64,000 nt of DNA, from NCBI RefSeq assembly GCF_026339735.1, contig NZ_JAPEQG010000001.1, positions 310,001-374,000 of the forward strand, given 5' to 3'. The DNA comes from Streptomyces sp. NBC_01669 (GTDB taxonomy: Bacteria > Actinomycetota > Actinomycetes > Streptomycetales > Streptomycetaceae). A model generated the notes under the pieces. That model had not been told where the DNA came from. It saw nothing but the letters and a program-made list of their open reading frames with translations, and did no database searches. This document shows, piece by piece, positions 35,842-45,072 of this stretch. A program made the translations under genes and the position numbers. Every line of letters starts with the position of its first letter. Positions within the stretch are counted from its first letter, which is position 1.

Positions 35842-37277
35842 GTGACGGCTACGGGAACGACGCATACGGGATCGACGGGTACGCATCCGACGACGTCGCC
35901 GATGAGGAGTCGGCACCGGCGCAGGAACGCACCTTTGCCGCCCTGCCGCCGGCGCGGGGCCGCGGTTTCGCCGAGTCCTGGTGGGGCCGCGCATGGGTGA
36001 AGGCCCTCGAGGACACGGCGCTGGACGGCGAGCAGGTCAAGCAGGGGCGCCGGTTCGCCCGCGAGGGGCGGGTCGGCGCGGTCTCCGTGCGGCCCGGTCG
36101 GATCACCGCGGTCGTCCAGGACCGGGACTCGACCGCATACCGCAGTGATGTGCTGCTTCAGCAGCTGAACGAGGAGGAGTGGGACCGGTTCCTGGACATG
36201 GCGGTCGACCGGGCCGGGCACATCGCCGCGCTGCTCGACCGGGAGATGCCACCGCACCTGGTGGAGGACGCGGCAGCCGCCGGAGTGGATCTGCTGCCGG
36301 GTATCGGAGATCTGGATCCTGAGTGCACGTGCGAGACGTGGGACCACTGTCCGCACTCCGCCGCCCTCTGCTACCAGGTCGCGCGGCTGCTGGACCAGGA
36401 CCCGTTCGTACTCCTGCTGATGCGCGGGCGCGGCGAGCGGCGGCTGCTCGACGAGCTCCAGGTGCGGATCGCGGTCCGTGCCGCGGAGCGGGAACCCGCT
36501 GAGCCCTCCGCTGCGGAGAACCGTCGGGCGCGCGGTGTACGGGCGGACGAGACGTTCGCCGCGCGGGACATCCTGCCCCCGCTGCCCGCTCCCCCGCCGC
36601 TGCCCGCGGAGCCCGGTCCCACCCCGTCGCTGCACACGGAGACCGAACCGGAGCCAGGTCTCGACCCGGCGGCACTGGAGGTCCTGGTGACGGACAGTGC
36701 GGTACGCGCCTACCGGATGCTGGCGGATGCCCTTGCCCCGGGTCACGAACAGCAGCCGGTGCAGCACGAGTTGACGCCTGAGCAGGACGCGGTGAGGCTG
36801 GTCGCCGACGCTCGTCCCGAGCCCTGGATCGTGACCCGGCTGAGCACCGGATCCGGGCGGCAGCGGGCCGAACTCGACGCGGCGGTGCGAGCTTGGGGTT
36901 ATGGCGGGGCGGCCGCGCTTGCGGTGCTCGACGAGGAATGGGCGCCCGATCCGGGGTCCCTCGCCAGGGCCCGTGCGCGGCTCGCCGAGGCATGGGAGGA
37001 CGGCGAGCGCCCGCAGTTGCGGGCGGCGGGCAACCGCTGGACCGTTGCGGGTGGCGGCGTACAGCTGCGGTACGGGCGGGACGGGCGCTGGTGGCCGTAC
37101 CGCAAGGAGCGCGGTCGCTGGAACCCTGCGGGACCGGCGGACGACGATCCGGCGGCGGTGCTGGCGGGCGCGCTCGGCGACGGTCTCGCGCAGGTGGGCG
37201 ACGGAGGATGTGCCGGGGATGAGGGCAGTGGTCGGCGAGCGTTGCAGCAGCCAGGCCAGGGCGACCTGCTGCGGTGA
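35838..37277 (+). CDS. SWIM zinc-finger protein, partner of the SNF2 ATPase
   Basis: Product of 479 residues. It starts with RGFAESWWGRAWVKALEDTA, typical of SWIM partner proteins. The SWIM finger is C-x-C...C-x-H, seen as CTCETWDHCPHSAAL near residue 156-170. A proline-rich linker and a C-terminal conserved domain (RWTVAGGGVQLRYGRDGRWW) follow. The last 30 or so residues (from about 37180) are antisense to an aldo/keto reductase fragment and look foreign, so the original 3' end was probably replaced by rearrangement. Confidence 0.88.
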   Translation: MSDGYGNDAYGIDGYASDDVADEESAPAQERTFAALPPARGRGFAESWWGRAWVKALEDTALDGEQVKQGRRFAREGRVGAVSVRPGRITAVVQDRDSTAYRSDVLLQQLNEEEWDRFLDMAVDRAGHIAALLDREMPPHLVEDAAAAGVDLLPGIGDLDPECTCETWDHCPHSAALCYQVARLLDQDPFVLLLMRGRGERRLLDELQVRIAVRAAEREPAEPSAAENRRARGVRADETFAARDILPPLPAPPPLPAEPGPTPSLHTETEPEPGLDPAALEVLVTDSAVRAYRMLADALAPGHEQQPVQHELTPEQDAVRLVADARPEPWIVTRLSTGSGRQRAELDAAVRAWGYGGAAALAVLDEEWAPDPGSLARARARLAEAWEDGERPQLRAAGNRWTVAGGGVQLRYGRDGRWWPYRKERGRWNPAGPADDDPAAVLAGALGDGLAQVGDGGCAGDEGSGRRALQQPGQGDLLR

Positions 37278-37600
37278 GGCGTCCAGGCGGGCGGCGACCG
37301 TGGTGGGTGCCCCGGACTGGAGCGGACCGAAGCCGCCGAGTGGGAAGAACGAGGCGAAAGCGAAGCTCTCGGCGGCACACCGGTCGCCGAGGGCGTCGTC
37401 CTGCACGGTTGGCGAGGTGTAGAGGTTCTGCACGGTGGCGACGGGGGCGATGGCCTGCGCCTCGGTGAGCTGGGCGACGGAGACACCGCCGAGGCCGAGG
37501 TGACGGATCAGGCCCTGCTGCCGAAGTTCGGTCGGAGCGCCGAATTGTTCGGCGATGGACTCGTCGTTGCTGCCTTCGGGCGAGGCCCCCAACTTCCGTT
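37181..37600 (-). pseudogene. Aldo/keto reductase fragment
   Basis: The minus strand encodes the C-terminal half of an AKR: ELRQQGLIRHLGLGGVSVAQ, APVATVQNLYTSPTVQDDAL and SPQQVALAWLLQRSPTTALI with PGTSSVAHLRETVAERA. The catalytic N-terminal barrel half is missing and the last residues are cut where it meets the SWIM gene end (near 37180). Truncation at both ends makes it inactive. Confidence 0.75.
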
Positions 37601-37729
37601 CCCCCTAACGATTTTCGGCGCCCTACTGTCTTCCGCCACCCGCGCGACGCCCGTACGGTAGGGCGCGCGAGACGCTCGGCCGTACATCGGACAACGCATT
37701 CCGGTCAGCGGACCAGAGGGGGTCACGGG

Positions 37730-39217
37730 GTGTCGGGGGAATCGGGTTCGGTGCTGTTGCGCGACGCCGTAGGGCTGCGCGAAGTTCTTTTCCAGAGCAT
37801 CACGGCGATGGCGCCCGCCGCAGCCATCGCCGCATCCATCCCGTCGGGAGCCGCGTTCGCCGGCGGCAGTCTGCCGTTGTCCGTGCTGGTGGCGCTGGTG
37901 GCCTGTCTGTTCACCGCGTCGTGCGTCGCGGAGCTGGCCCGCCATCTGCCCGCGGCCGGTTCGGTCGCCACATACTCCGCGCAGGGCCTGCATCCGGCCG
38001 TCGGCTTCCTCGTCGGCTGGGGCTATGTCTTCGTCGAGGCGCTGGTGCCCGCGCTGCTGTTGCTGCAGCTCGGCTTCACGACGGCGGGCACGCTGCACCA
38101 GGAGTGGTCGTCCTACCCGGCGGACCTGTGGTGGCCGTGGTCGCTGCTGGGCGCAGTGATCATCGCACTCGCCGGCTACTTCGGGGTACGGGCGTCCGCG
38201 CGATTCGGCACCGTCCTCGGCATCTTCGAAGTGCTGGTCTTCGTCGCATTCGCGGTGCTGCTGATCGGGCAGGCCGGCTCGGACAACACGCTGTCGGTGT
38301 TCGGTACGTCGCACACCGCGGACGGCTTCGACGGGATCAGCGGCATCTTTGCCGGCTCGGTCTACACCGTGCTGGCGTTCGCGGGCTTCGAGGCGGCGGC
38401 GCCGCTCGCCGAGGAGACGAAGAACCCGCGGCGCACCATGCGACGGGCGGTGCTCGGTGCCGCGCTGTCGATCGGCCTGGTGTACGTCCTCACCACGTAC
38501 GCCATGTCCGTGTACTTCGGGCCCGACCGGTTCGCCGGGTTCGGCTCCTCGGGGGCGGCGTCATGGGAAGGCGTGGCGCGCGCCTCGTTCGGGCTGTTCT
38601 GGGTCCTTCTCTTCCTCGCCGTCGTCAACTCGACCGTGGCCAATGCCAATGCGTGCGCGAACGTGTCGACGCGCACGGCCTTCGCCCTCGGCCGAATCGG
38701 CGTGTTCCCGCACGCGTTCGCGCGGCTTCATCCGCGCCGCCGCTCGCCCGTCACCGGTGTGGCCGTGCAGTTCGTGATCGCTGTCGGCGCGGCGCTCGGG
38801 CTCGGCTTCGGCTATGACCCGGTGACCGCGTTCATCCTCCTGGCGACCGTCATCGTCACCGTGATCATCGGCGTGTACATCGTCGTCAACCTGGCCTGCG
38901 CCGGGTACTTCCTGCGCCGGCGTCGCGAGGCGTTCAATCCCGTACTTCATCTTCTCTTCCCGGTACTGGGCATCGCGGCGTTCGTACCGGCGCTGCTGAC
39001 GGCCGCCGGGATTCCGGCCTTCGACTTCGTCTCGGAGCTCAGCGCCCCCGTTTCGTACGCGGGGCCGGTCGTCGGTATCTGGATGCTCATCGGCGTCGTT
39101 GTACTGGTGGTGCTGGTGCGCAGACATCCGGAGCGGGTGGCCCAGACCGGACGGATCCATCTGGACGAGGCCCCGGAGGCCGTCGTCGACATCGGAACAG
39201 GAGCAGAACAGCGATGA
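37730..39217 (+). CDS. APC-family amino acid permease
   Basis: Membrane transporter of 495 residues with about 12 helices. The first-helix APC signature is ITAMAPAAAIAASIPSGAAF, and the helix 6 to 7 region reads VYTVLAFAGFEAAAPLAEET with the usual FAGFE motif. GTG at 37730. It overlaps the acetamidase/formamidase gene by ATGA, so import of an amide or amino acid and its hydrolysis are probably coupled. Confidence 0.92.
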   Translation: MSGESGSVLLRDAVGLREVLFQSITAMAPAAAIAASIPSGAAFAGGSLPLSVLVALVACLFTASCVAELARHLPAAGSVATYSAQGLHPAVGFLVGWGYVFVEALVPALLLLQLGFTTAGTLHQEWSSYPADLWWPWSLLGAVIIALAGYFGVRASARFGTVLGIFEVLVFVAFAVLLIGQAGSDNTLSVFGTSHTADGFDGISGIFAGSVYTVLAFAGFEAAAPLAEETKNPRRTMRRAVLGAALSIGLVYVLTTYAMSVYFGPDRFAGFGSSGAASWEGVARASFGLFWVLLFLAVVNSTVANANACANVSTRTAFALGRIGVFPHAFARLHPRRRSPVTGVAVQFVIAVGAALGLGFGYDPVTAFILLATVIVTVIIGVYIVVNLACAGYFLRRRREAFNPVLHLLFPVLGIAAFVPALLTAAGIPAFDFVSELSAPVSYAGPVVGIWMLIGVVVLVVLVRRHPERVAQTGRIHLDEAPEAVVDIGTGAEQR

Positions 39218-40230
39218 GCGACCCGCGGATCCTGACCGTGCGCCCCAAGGAGGGCGAGTACGCATGGACCTTCGGCGGTGCGGCGCCGGTGGCCCGGATC
39301 GAGCCCGGCACCTTCCTCGATATGTACACGGAGGACTGCTTCGCAGGCCGGGTGCGCTCCGAGAAGGACCTGGTCTCCGCCGTCTGCGAGTTCCCGTTCC
39401 TCAACCCGCAGACCGGTCCCTTCCATGTGGTCGGGGCGGAGCAGGGCGACACCGTCGCGGTGCACTTCGTGTCGATCGAACCGGCCAGGGACTGGGCGGC
39501 GTCCACGACCGTGCCGCTGTTCGGGGCCCTGACCTCCACCCATACGACAGCGTCGTTGCAGGCCCCGCTGCCGGAGGTGGTGTGGATGTGGCAGCTGGAC
39601 CGGGCTCGCCGCACCTGCCTGTTCAGCGCCCGGGACAGCGACATCCAGGTCGAGCTGCCGATGGATCCGATGCACGGCACCGTGGGGGTGGCTCCCGCCA
39701 ATCTGGAGGTGCGGTCCGCGCTGGTTCCCGACGCGCACGGCGGGAACATGGACACGCCCGAGATGCGGGCCGGGGTCACCTGCTATCTGGGCGTCAATGT
39801 CGAGGGCGCGCTGCTGAGTCTGGGCGACGGACACGCCCGTCAGGGCGAGGGCGAGACCTGCGGGGTCGCGGTGGAGTGCGCGATGAACACCGTGGTCCTC
39901 GTCGAGCTGCTGAAGGGAGTGTCGACGCCGTGGCCGCGGATCGAATCGGACACCCATCTCATCTCCACCGGCTCCGCTCGCCCTCTCGAAGACGCCTTTC
40001 GCATCTCGCAGTTGGACCTGGTGCAGTGGCTGGCACGCGACTACGGGCTTTCCGAGCTCGACGCGTACCAACTGGTCAGCCAGGCCGGTGAAGCGCCGCT
40101 GGCGAACGTCTGCGACACCAACTACACCTGCGTGGCGAAGATTCGCAAGGAGTGGCTGCCCGCGGGCGATCCTCATCGTGGACTGCACCGACACCTCCGC
40201 GAGACCGCCGCCCTGCTCCCCACCCCCTGA
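39214..40230 (+). CDS. Acetamidase/formamidase family protein
   Basis: FmdA/AmdA-type amidohydrolase of 338 residues releasing ammonia from short amides. Family segments are PLPEVVWMWQLDRARRTCLF, PMDPMHGTVGVAPA and VTCYLGVNVEGALLSLGDGH AR-type, followed by YQLVSQAGEAPLANVCDTNY. Translationally coupled (ATGA) to the permease upstream. A peptidoglycan amidase gene follows 50 nt downstream. Confidence 0.9.
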   Translation: MSDPRILTVRPKEGEYAWTFGGAAPVARIEPGTFLDMYTEDCFAGRVRSEKDLVSAVCEFPFLNPQTGPFHVVGAEQGDTVAVHFVSIEPARDWAASTTVPLFGALTSTHTTASLQAPLPEVVWMWQLDRARRTCLFSARDSDIQVELPMDPMHGTVGVAPANLEVRSALVPDAHGGNMDTPEMRAGVTCYLGVNVEGALLSLGDGHARQGEGETCGVAVECAMNTVVLVELLKGVSTPWPRIESDTHLISTGSARPLEDAFRISQLDLVQWLARDYGLSELDAYQLVSQAGEAPLANVCDTNYTCVAKIRKEWLPAGDPHRGLHRHLRETAALLPTP

Positions 40231-40280
40231 CTCCGCACCCCGTACACCGTCTCCCTACCCCTCCCCCCACAGGAGCGTTG

Positions 40281-40874
40281 ATGCACCGCAGAAGAATTCT
40301 CCAGGGCGCCGCGGTGACCGCCGCGGCGGCACTGCTGCCGGCTTCCACCCGCGCCATGGCTTCAGCTGCGGCGGGCAGCACCGACTACCCGCTCGCGCAC
40401 TGGACGCCCGCGTCCACGTCGAACTACACGGCGTCGACGCGCCCCTCGGCCTATCCGGTGCAGTACGTGATCATCCATGTCACGCAGGAGACGTTCTCGG
40501 ACACGGTCGGCATCTTCCAGAATCCGGCGAAGCAGGTCTCCGCGCACTATGTGGTGCGTTCGGCGGACGGGTACGTCGCGCAGTGCGTACGGGAGCAGAA
40601 CATCGCCTGGCATGCGGGCAACTGGGACTACAACACCCGCAGCGTCGGCATCGAGCACGAGGGCTGGGTCGACCAGCCGTCGTACTTCACCAACGCCCTG
40701 TACGAGCAGTCGGCTCTGCTGACCGCATCGGTGTGCGACCGCTACGGCATCCCCAAGGACCGCGCGCACATCCTCGGCCACGCCCAGGTCCCGGGCACCG
40801 ATCACACCGACCCCGGCCCCCACTGGGACTGGGTGCGCTACATCCGCCTCGTCAACCTCTACAGCACCGGCTGA
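40281..40874 (+). CDS. Tat-exported N-acetylmuramoyl-L-alanine amidase
   Basis: Amidase_2/PGRP-type zinc enzyme of 197 residues that cleaves the stem peptide from muramic acid. It carries a Tat-like signal (MHRRRILQGAAVTAAAALLP) ending near STRAMASAA. Zinc and catalytic residues appear as VQYVIIHVTQ (H), IEHEGW and HTDPGPHWDW (H, D). ATG at 40281 follows AGGAG with 6-nt spacing. It is about 50 nt after the acetamidase gene and may be on the same transcript, though the functions differ. Confidence 0.92.
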   Translation: MHRRRILQGAAVTAAAALLPASTRAMASAAAGSTDYPLAHWTPASTSNYTASTRPSAYPVQYVIIHVTQETFSDTVGIFQNPAKQVSAHYVVRSADGYVAQCVREQNIAWHAGNWDYNTRSVGIEHEGWVDQPSYFTNALYEQSALLTASVCDRYGIPKDRAHILGHAQVPGTDHTDPGPHWDWVRYIRLVNLYSTG

Positions 40875-40935
40875 CCCGCTGCCGGTCCGATGACTCCCCG
40901 CACCGAGGTTGTCGCAGAGCCCGGCTGCGACGACG

Positions 40936-42222
40936 ATGGGGATGCACGAGCCCCCCGGACGGGAGAGTGAGTTGACGGACCCCTGGGTGGCGCTGACAGC
41001 CGACACCGACCCCGGCGAACGGCTGGGCGAAATGCGCCACGCACACGAGGTATTCACCACCGCCGGACGGCTGGAACGGCCGGTACGTTCCGTGGTCGGC
41101 GAGTCGTGGCGGCGCTCCGCGCGGGCCCGGGTCAGCCCGGACGGTGCGGCCCTGGTCGAGCTGGGCCCGGACGAACTCGGACCGTACCGGGAGGGACATC
41201 CCCTCGCCCGCGCCATGCCGGTGATCCGTGAACTGATGGGTGCGTACGCGACGGACGGCGAACATCTTCTTGCGGTGTGCGACGCGCACGGCCGACTGCT
41301 CTGGGTCGAGGGGCACGCGACGACCCGCCGACGCGCCGGCCGGATGAACTTCGTGGAGGGTGCCCGCTGGTCCGAGTCCGTGGCCGGGACGAATGCTCCG
41401 GGGACCGCGATCGCCGTGGACCGTCCGGTCCAGGTGTTCGCCGCCGAGCACTTCCTGCGCCCGGTCCAGCAGTGGACGTGCGCCGCGGCGCCGCTGCACG
41501 ACCCGCACACGGGACGGGTGCTGGGCGCCGTCGACATCACCGGCGGCAATCGGCTCGCCCATCCGCACAGCCTGGCGTTCGTCCAGGCAGTGGCACGCGC
41601 CGCCGAGTCCCAGCTCGCCCTGCTCGCGCCCGAGCCAGCCAGGGAGTCCGTACAGCTGAGCGCGCTCGGCCGGGACGAGGCTCTGCTCGTCGCGGGCGGC
41701 CGCAAGATCCGGCTCAGCAGGCGGCACAGCGAGATCCTGGTGGCACTCGCGCGTCACCCGGAGGGCCTCGGAGGCGACGAACTGCTGGTCGAGCTGTACG
41801 AGGACGAGACGGTGACCCCGGTGACGCTGCGGGCCGAACTCTCCCGGCTGCGCAGGCTGCTCGGCCCCGAACTGCTGCTTTCCCGCCCCTACCGGTTCGC
41901 CGCTCCGGTCGACGCCGACTTCGACGGCGTGGCCCGCAGACTGGCGTCCGGTGCGTTGGCGGCGGCGCTCAGCGCGTACGCGGGGCCGCTGCTGCCGGGC
42001 TCGCAGGCGCCGTCCGTCGTCCGGCTGCGACGCCGTCTCGACGATCAGCTGCGGGCCTCGCTGATCGCGCGCGGCGACCCGGGGCTGCTGGCGGACTGGG
42101 CATACAGTCCCTGGGGCGAGGACGACCTGCCCGTGTGGCAGGCGCTCGCCGCGGCGGCACCTCCCGGGCAGCGGCCGGCGCTGCTGGCACGGGCCCGCAC
42201 GCTCGACGCCGAACAGCGCTGA
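40936..42222 (+). CDS. GAF-domain transcriptional regulator
   Basis: Product of about 428 residues with an N-terminal GAF region of the AcoR/NorR sensor type ([21 protein letters not shown]) and a DNA-binding C-terminal half with a winged-helix segment ([40 protein letters not shown]). No AAA+ sigma54 domain is present. It lies 103 nt upstream of an aldehyde dehydrogenase gene in the same direction, the common layout for a regulator of alcohol or aldehyde oxidation. ATG at 40936 or 40942, or TTG near 40972; start uncertain. Confidence 0.85.
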   Translation: MGMHEPPGRESELTDPWVALTADTDPGERLGEMRHAHEVFTTAGRLERPVRSVVGESWRRSARARVSPDGAALVELGPDELGPYREGHPLARAMPVIRELMGAYATDGEHLLAVCDAHGRLLWVEGHATTRRRAGRMNFVEGARWSESVAGTNAPGTAIAVDRPVQVFAAEHFLRPVQQWTCAAAPLHDPHTGRVLGAVDITGGNRLAHPHSLAFVQAVARAAESQLALLAPEPARESVQLSALGRDEALLVAGGRKIRLSRRHSEILVALARHPEGLGGDELLVELYEDETVTPVTLRAELSRLRRLLGPELLLSRPYRFAAPVDADFDGVARRLASGALAAALSAYAGPLLPGSQAPSVVRLRRRLDDQLRASLIARGDPGLLADWAYSPWGEDDLPVWQALAAAAPPGQRPALLARARTLDAEQR

Positions 42223-42325
42223 CACCTCTGCCGTCCGGCGCAACGAGGTTGCAACGTTCCCGTCCCTAGCCTCGCGCCGAGGGCCGTCCAACGGCGGGCG
42301 GCACCGGATCCGGGAGGCCACAGAG

Positions 42326-43849
42326 ATGACCCGTTACGCTGCGCCGGGCACCGAGGACGCCATCGTCTCGTACGAGTCCCGCTACGACCACTGGATCGGC
42401 GGCGCGTACGTCCCGCCGGCCCTCGGCCAGTACTTCGAGAACCCGAGCCCCGTCAACGGGCGCCCGTTCACCGAGGTCGCCCGCGGCACCGCCGAGGACG
42501 TCGAGCGCGCCCTGGACGCGGCCCACGCCGCCGCCCCCGCCTGGGGCGCCACCGCGGCCGGTGAGCGCGCCTCCGTCCTCAACCGGATCGCGGACCGGAT
42601 GGAGGCGCACCTCGAGGAGTTGGCCGTCGCCGAGAGCTGGGACAACGGCAAGCCGGTACGGGAGACCCTGGCTGCCGACATCCCGCTCGCGATCGACCAC
42701 TTCCGTTACTTCGCGGGCGCGTTGCGCGCCCAGGAGGGCTCGCTCAGCGAGATCGACGACGACACCGTCGCATATCACTTCCACGAGCCGCTCGGCGTGG
42801 TCGCCCAGATCATCCCGTGGAACTTCCCGATCCTGATGGCGACGTGGAAACTCGCCCCGGCGCTCGCCGCGGGCAACGCGGTGGTCCTCAAGCCCGCGGA
42901 GCAGACCCCGGCCTCGATCCATGTGTGGCTGAGCCTGGTCGCCGATCTGCTGCCGCCGGGTGTCGTCAACATCGTCAACGGCTTCGGCGCGGAGGCGGGC
43001 AAGCCCCTCGCCTCCAGCCCGCGCGTCGCGAAGATCGCCTTCACCGGCGAGACCACGACGGGGCGGCTGATCATGCAGTACGCCTCCGAGAACATCAAGC
43101 CGGTGACGCTGGAACTGGGCGGCAAGTCCCCGAACATCTTCTTCGACGACGTCTGGTCGGCCGACGACGACTTCCGTGACAAGGCCCTCGAAGGGTTCAC
43201 CATGTTCGCCCTCAACCAGGGCGAGGTCTGCACCTGTCCGTCGCGGGCGCTCATCCAGCGCGGACACTACAGCGAGTTCCTGGAGGCGGGCATCGCCCGC
43301 ACCGAGAAGATCGTGCCCGGCCACCCGCTGGACACGGACACGATGATCGGCGCCCAGGCCTCCAACGACCAGTTGCAGAAGATCCTTTCGTATCTGGACA
43401 TCGGTCAGCAGGAGGGTGCGAAGGTTCTGTCGGGCGGACAGCGGATCGAGTACGACGGAGAACTGGCGGGCGGCTACTACGTCCAGCCGACGATCTTCGA
43501 GGGCGACAACCGGATGCGGGTCTTCCAGGAGGAGATCTTCGGCCCGGTCGTCGCTGTGACCTCCTTCTCGGACTTCGACGACGCGATCAAGACGGCGAAC
43601 GACACGCTGTACGGGCTCGGGGCGGGTGTCTGGACCCGGGACATCAACACCGCGTACCGGGCGGGCCGGTCGATCCAGGCGGGCCGGGTCTGGACGAACT
43701 GCTACCACGCGTACCCGGCTCACGCCGCCTTCGGCGGCTACAAGCAGTCCGGTATCGGCAGGGAGAACCACAAGATGATGCTTGAGCACTATCAGCAGAC
43801 GAAGAACATTCTTTGTTCTTACAGCCCCAAGAAACTTGGGTTCTTCTAG
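42326..43849 (+). CDS. NAD-dependent aldehyde dehydrogenase (AldA/ExaC type)
   Basis: ALDH of 507 residues. NAD binding [29 protein letters not shown] with the catalytic cysteine (about residue 302), [11 protein letters not shown] with the general-base glutamate, and the ending [13 protein letters not shown] typical of the acetaldehyde dehydrogenase II group. Together with the GAF regulator upstream it fits oxidation of acetaldehyde or another short aldehyde. A terminator hairpin follows directly. Confidence 0.95.
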   Translation: MTRYAAPGTEDAIVSYESRYDHWIGGAYVPPALGQYFENPSPVNGRPFTEVARGTAEDVERALDAAHAAAPAWGATAAGERASVLNRIADRMEAHLEELAVAESWDNGKPVRETLAADIPLAIDHFRYFAGALRAQEGSLSEIDDDTVAYHFHEPLGVVAQIIPWNFPILMATWKLAPALAAGNAVVLKPAEQTPASIHVWLSLVADLLPPGVVNIVNGFGAEAGKPLASSPRVAKIAFTGETTTGRLIMQYASENIKPVTLELGGKSPNIFFDDVWSADDDFRDKALEGFTMFALNQGEVCTCPSRALIQRGHYSEFLEAGIARTEKIVPGHPLDTDTMIGAQASNDQLQKILSYLDIGQQEGAKVLSGGQRIEYDGELAGGYYVQPTIFEGDNRMRVFQEEIFGPVVAVTSFSDFDDAIKTANDTLYGLGAGVWTRDINTAYRAGRSIQAGRVWTNCYHAYPAHAAFGGYKQSGIGRENHKMMLEHYQQTKNILCSYSPKKLGFF

Positions 43850-43860
43850 AGCCTGAAGTC

Positions 43861-43895
43861 GGTTGCCTGGAGGCATCGTTGCGCTCCAGGCAACC
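43861..43895. terminator. Hairpin after the aldehyde dehydrogenase gene
   Basis: GGTTGCCTGGAG (43861-43872) and CTCCAGGCAACC (43884-43895) form a perfect 12-bp stem with an 11-nt loop, 12 nt past the stop codon. Confidence 0.8.
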
Positions 43896-43949
43896 CGACA
43901 CGGTAGCTACCCACTGTAATCAATGAGGTTCTTCGCGTTACTGTCTGGC

Positions 43950-44514
43950 ATCCAAGGCAGTTGAGGCGAAGGATTTCGACCTGGAGCCACTGGAGTCCTA
44001 CCCGGGACCGAGCGGGCTGTGGCACTGCCGCCACCTCGCGTGCGGCCGCGACGTCGAAATCAGGTTGAGCAACCTCAGGCGCGGCCTTCGGGCCTGCCCG
44101 TACTGCTCTCCTCCCCAGGTGGCCGACGCCGCTGGCCCGCGGACGAAGCCGAGGCCTTCATGCGCGCCGCCGACCTGGAACCGCTCGAACCGTACGCCGG
44201 GCGTCGCGACAAGGCGTGGCGGTGTCGCTGCAACGGCTGTGGGCTGGAGACGTCACACCGAGTCTGGGCGGCATTCTGGCGGGCCAGGGCGGCTGTCGGC
44301 ACTGTGCCGACGTGAGGGCGGCAGCGGGCAGAAAGACCGGCCCGGACACATGCGCGCGGCTGGGCTGGAGCCGCTGGAGCCCTATGCCACCTCGGTGACT
44401 GCGTGGCGGTGCCGTTGCACAACCTGCGGCAACGAGGTCTCCCCGACGCTCGTGAAGATCCGTGCTGGTGGAGGCTGGAGGCGACTCCGCCGTTGGTGGG
44501 TCACCGCGGTTAGC
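43950..44514 (+). pseudogene. Zinc-ribbon repeat protein, frameshifted
   Basis: Three related units of about 55 residues occur in a row. Unit 1: DFDLEPLESYPGPSGLWHCR with CPYC. Unit 2: FMRAADLEPLEPYAGRRDKA with WRCRCNGCG. Unit 3: MRAAGLEPLEPYATSVTAWR with CRCTTCG. Units 1 and 3 share a frame while unit 2 lies in another, so a pair of frameshifts flanks it. Each unit has CxxC-type pairs of a zinc ribbon. Such repeat proteins are common in actinobacterial accessory DNA; the function is unknown. The start is lost. Confidence 0.6.
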
Positions 44515-44991
44515 TCAGCCGGCCTCGTCGAGCAGTTGCTGGAACGCCTTGTTGACGCGTAGTGCCTTTTGGATGTCTTTGACCGTTGCGTCGGGGGCGG
44601 CGCGGAGGTAATTGCACGCTGTGGCCTGGTGGGCGACGACGAAATCCTTGATGCTGGGGTCCTTGATCCCCGGGTAGTCCTCGGTGTGTTGCAGGACAGC
44701 GTCGAAGGTGTCGGGGATCAGCGCGGCGAAGTCGTCGATGTACGCGTCCCAGTTGCCGTCGAAGTTGCTGGCGAACAGGAGGCGGGTGTCGTCGTCGAAG
44801 AGCACCCACCGTAGGTCGTGGAGGGTGCCGATGCGGTCGGTCAGCACCCTTCGCTTGTCGTGGTCTACCCCTTTGAAGAAGTCGCGGATTTGCTGTGCGT
44901 GGCCGGGCTTGACGTTGAAGAAGAGGGTGAACTCGTTGGTTTTGCCTTCCTTCAGGCCGGGGCGGCTGGGGGTCTGTGTGTTCGCGGTCAT
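44515..44991 (-). CDS. Small alpha/beta protein of a peroxidase cassette
   Basis: Product of 158 residues. NEFTLFFNVKPGHAQQIRDF and LRWVLFDDDTRLLFASNFDG suggest a ferredoxin-like alpha/beta fold of the kind seen in DyP and related heme proteins; the rest is helical. No signal peptide. I cannot name the family. ATG at 44991 follows AAGGGA. It lies 81 nt after the DyP gene on the same strand, and that gene follows the catalase-like gene, so the three form a likely operon. It may be an accessory subunit or a partner for the peroxidase. Confidence 0.65.
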   Translation of the reverse strand: MTANTQTPSRPGLKEGKTNEFTLFFNVKPGHAQQIRDFFKGVDHDKRRVLTDRIGTLHDLRWVLFDDDTRLLFASNFDGNWDAYIDDFAALIPDTFDAVLQHTEDYPGIKDPSIKDFVVAHQATACNYLRAAPDATVKDIQKALRVNKAFQQLLDEAG

Positions 44992-45072
44992 GTCGGGAAT
45001 CCCTTCTCGGAGCACCTCAGGAGTGTTGGTCGCTGCCACGGATGGAATCGGCTGTTCGGCCCGCGGCGTGGC

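Noticed and set aside
35277..37592. 771-codon minus-strand frame that begins as an aldo/keto reductase and runs under the SNF2/SWIM genes
   Set aside because: Only the first 140 residues look like a reductase; the rest is antisense shadow.
44490..44525. GGTTAGCTCAGCCGG, which looks like a tRNA D-arm
   Set aside because: It is the end of the small alpha/beta protein gene read on the other strand; no other tRNA part is present.
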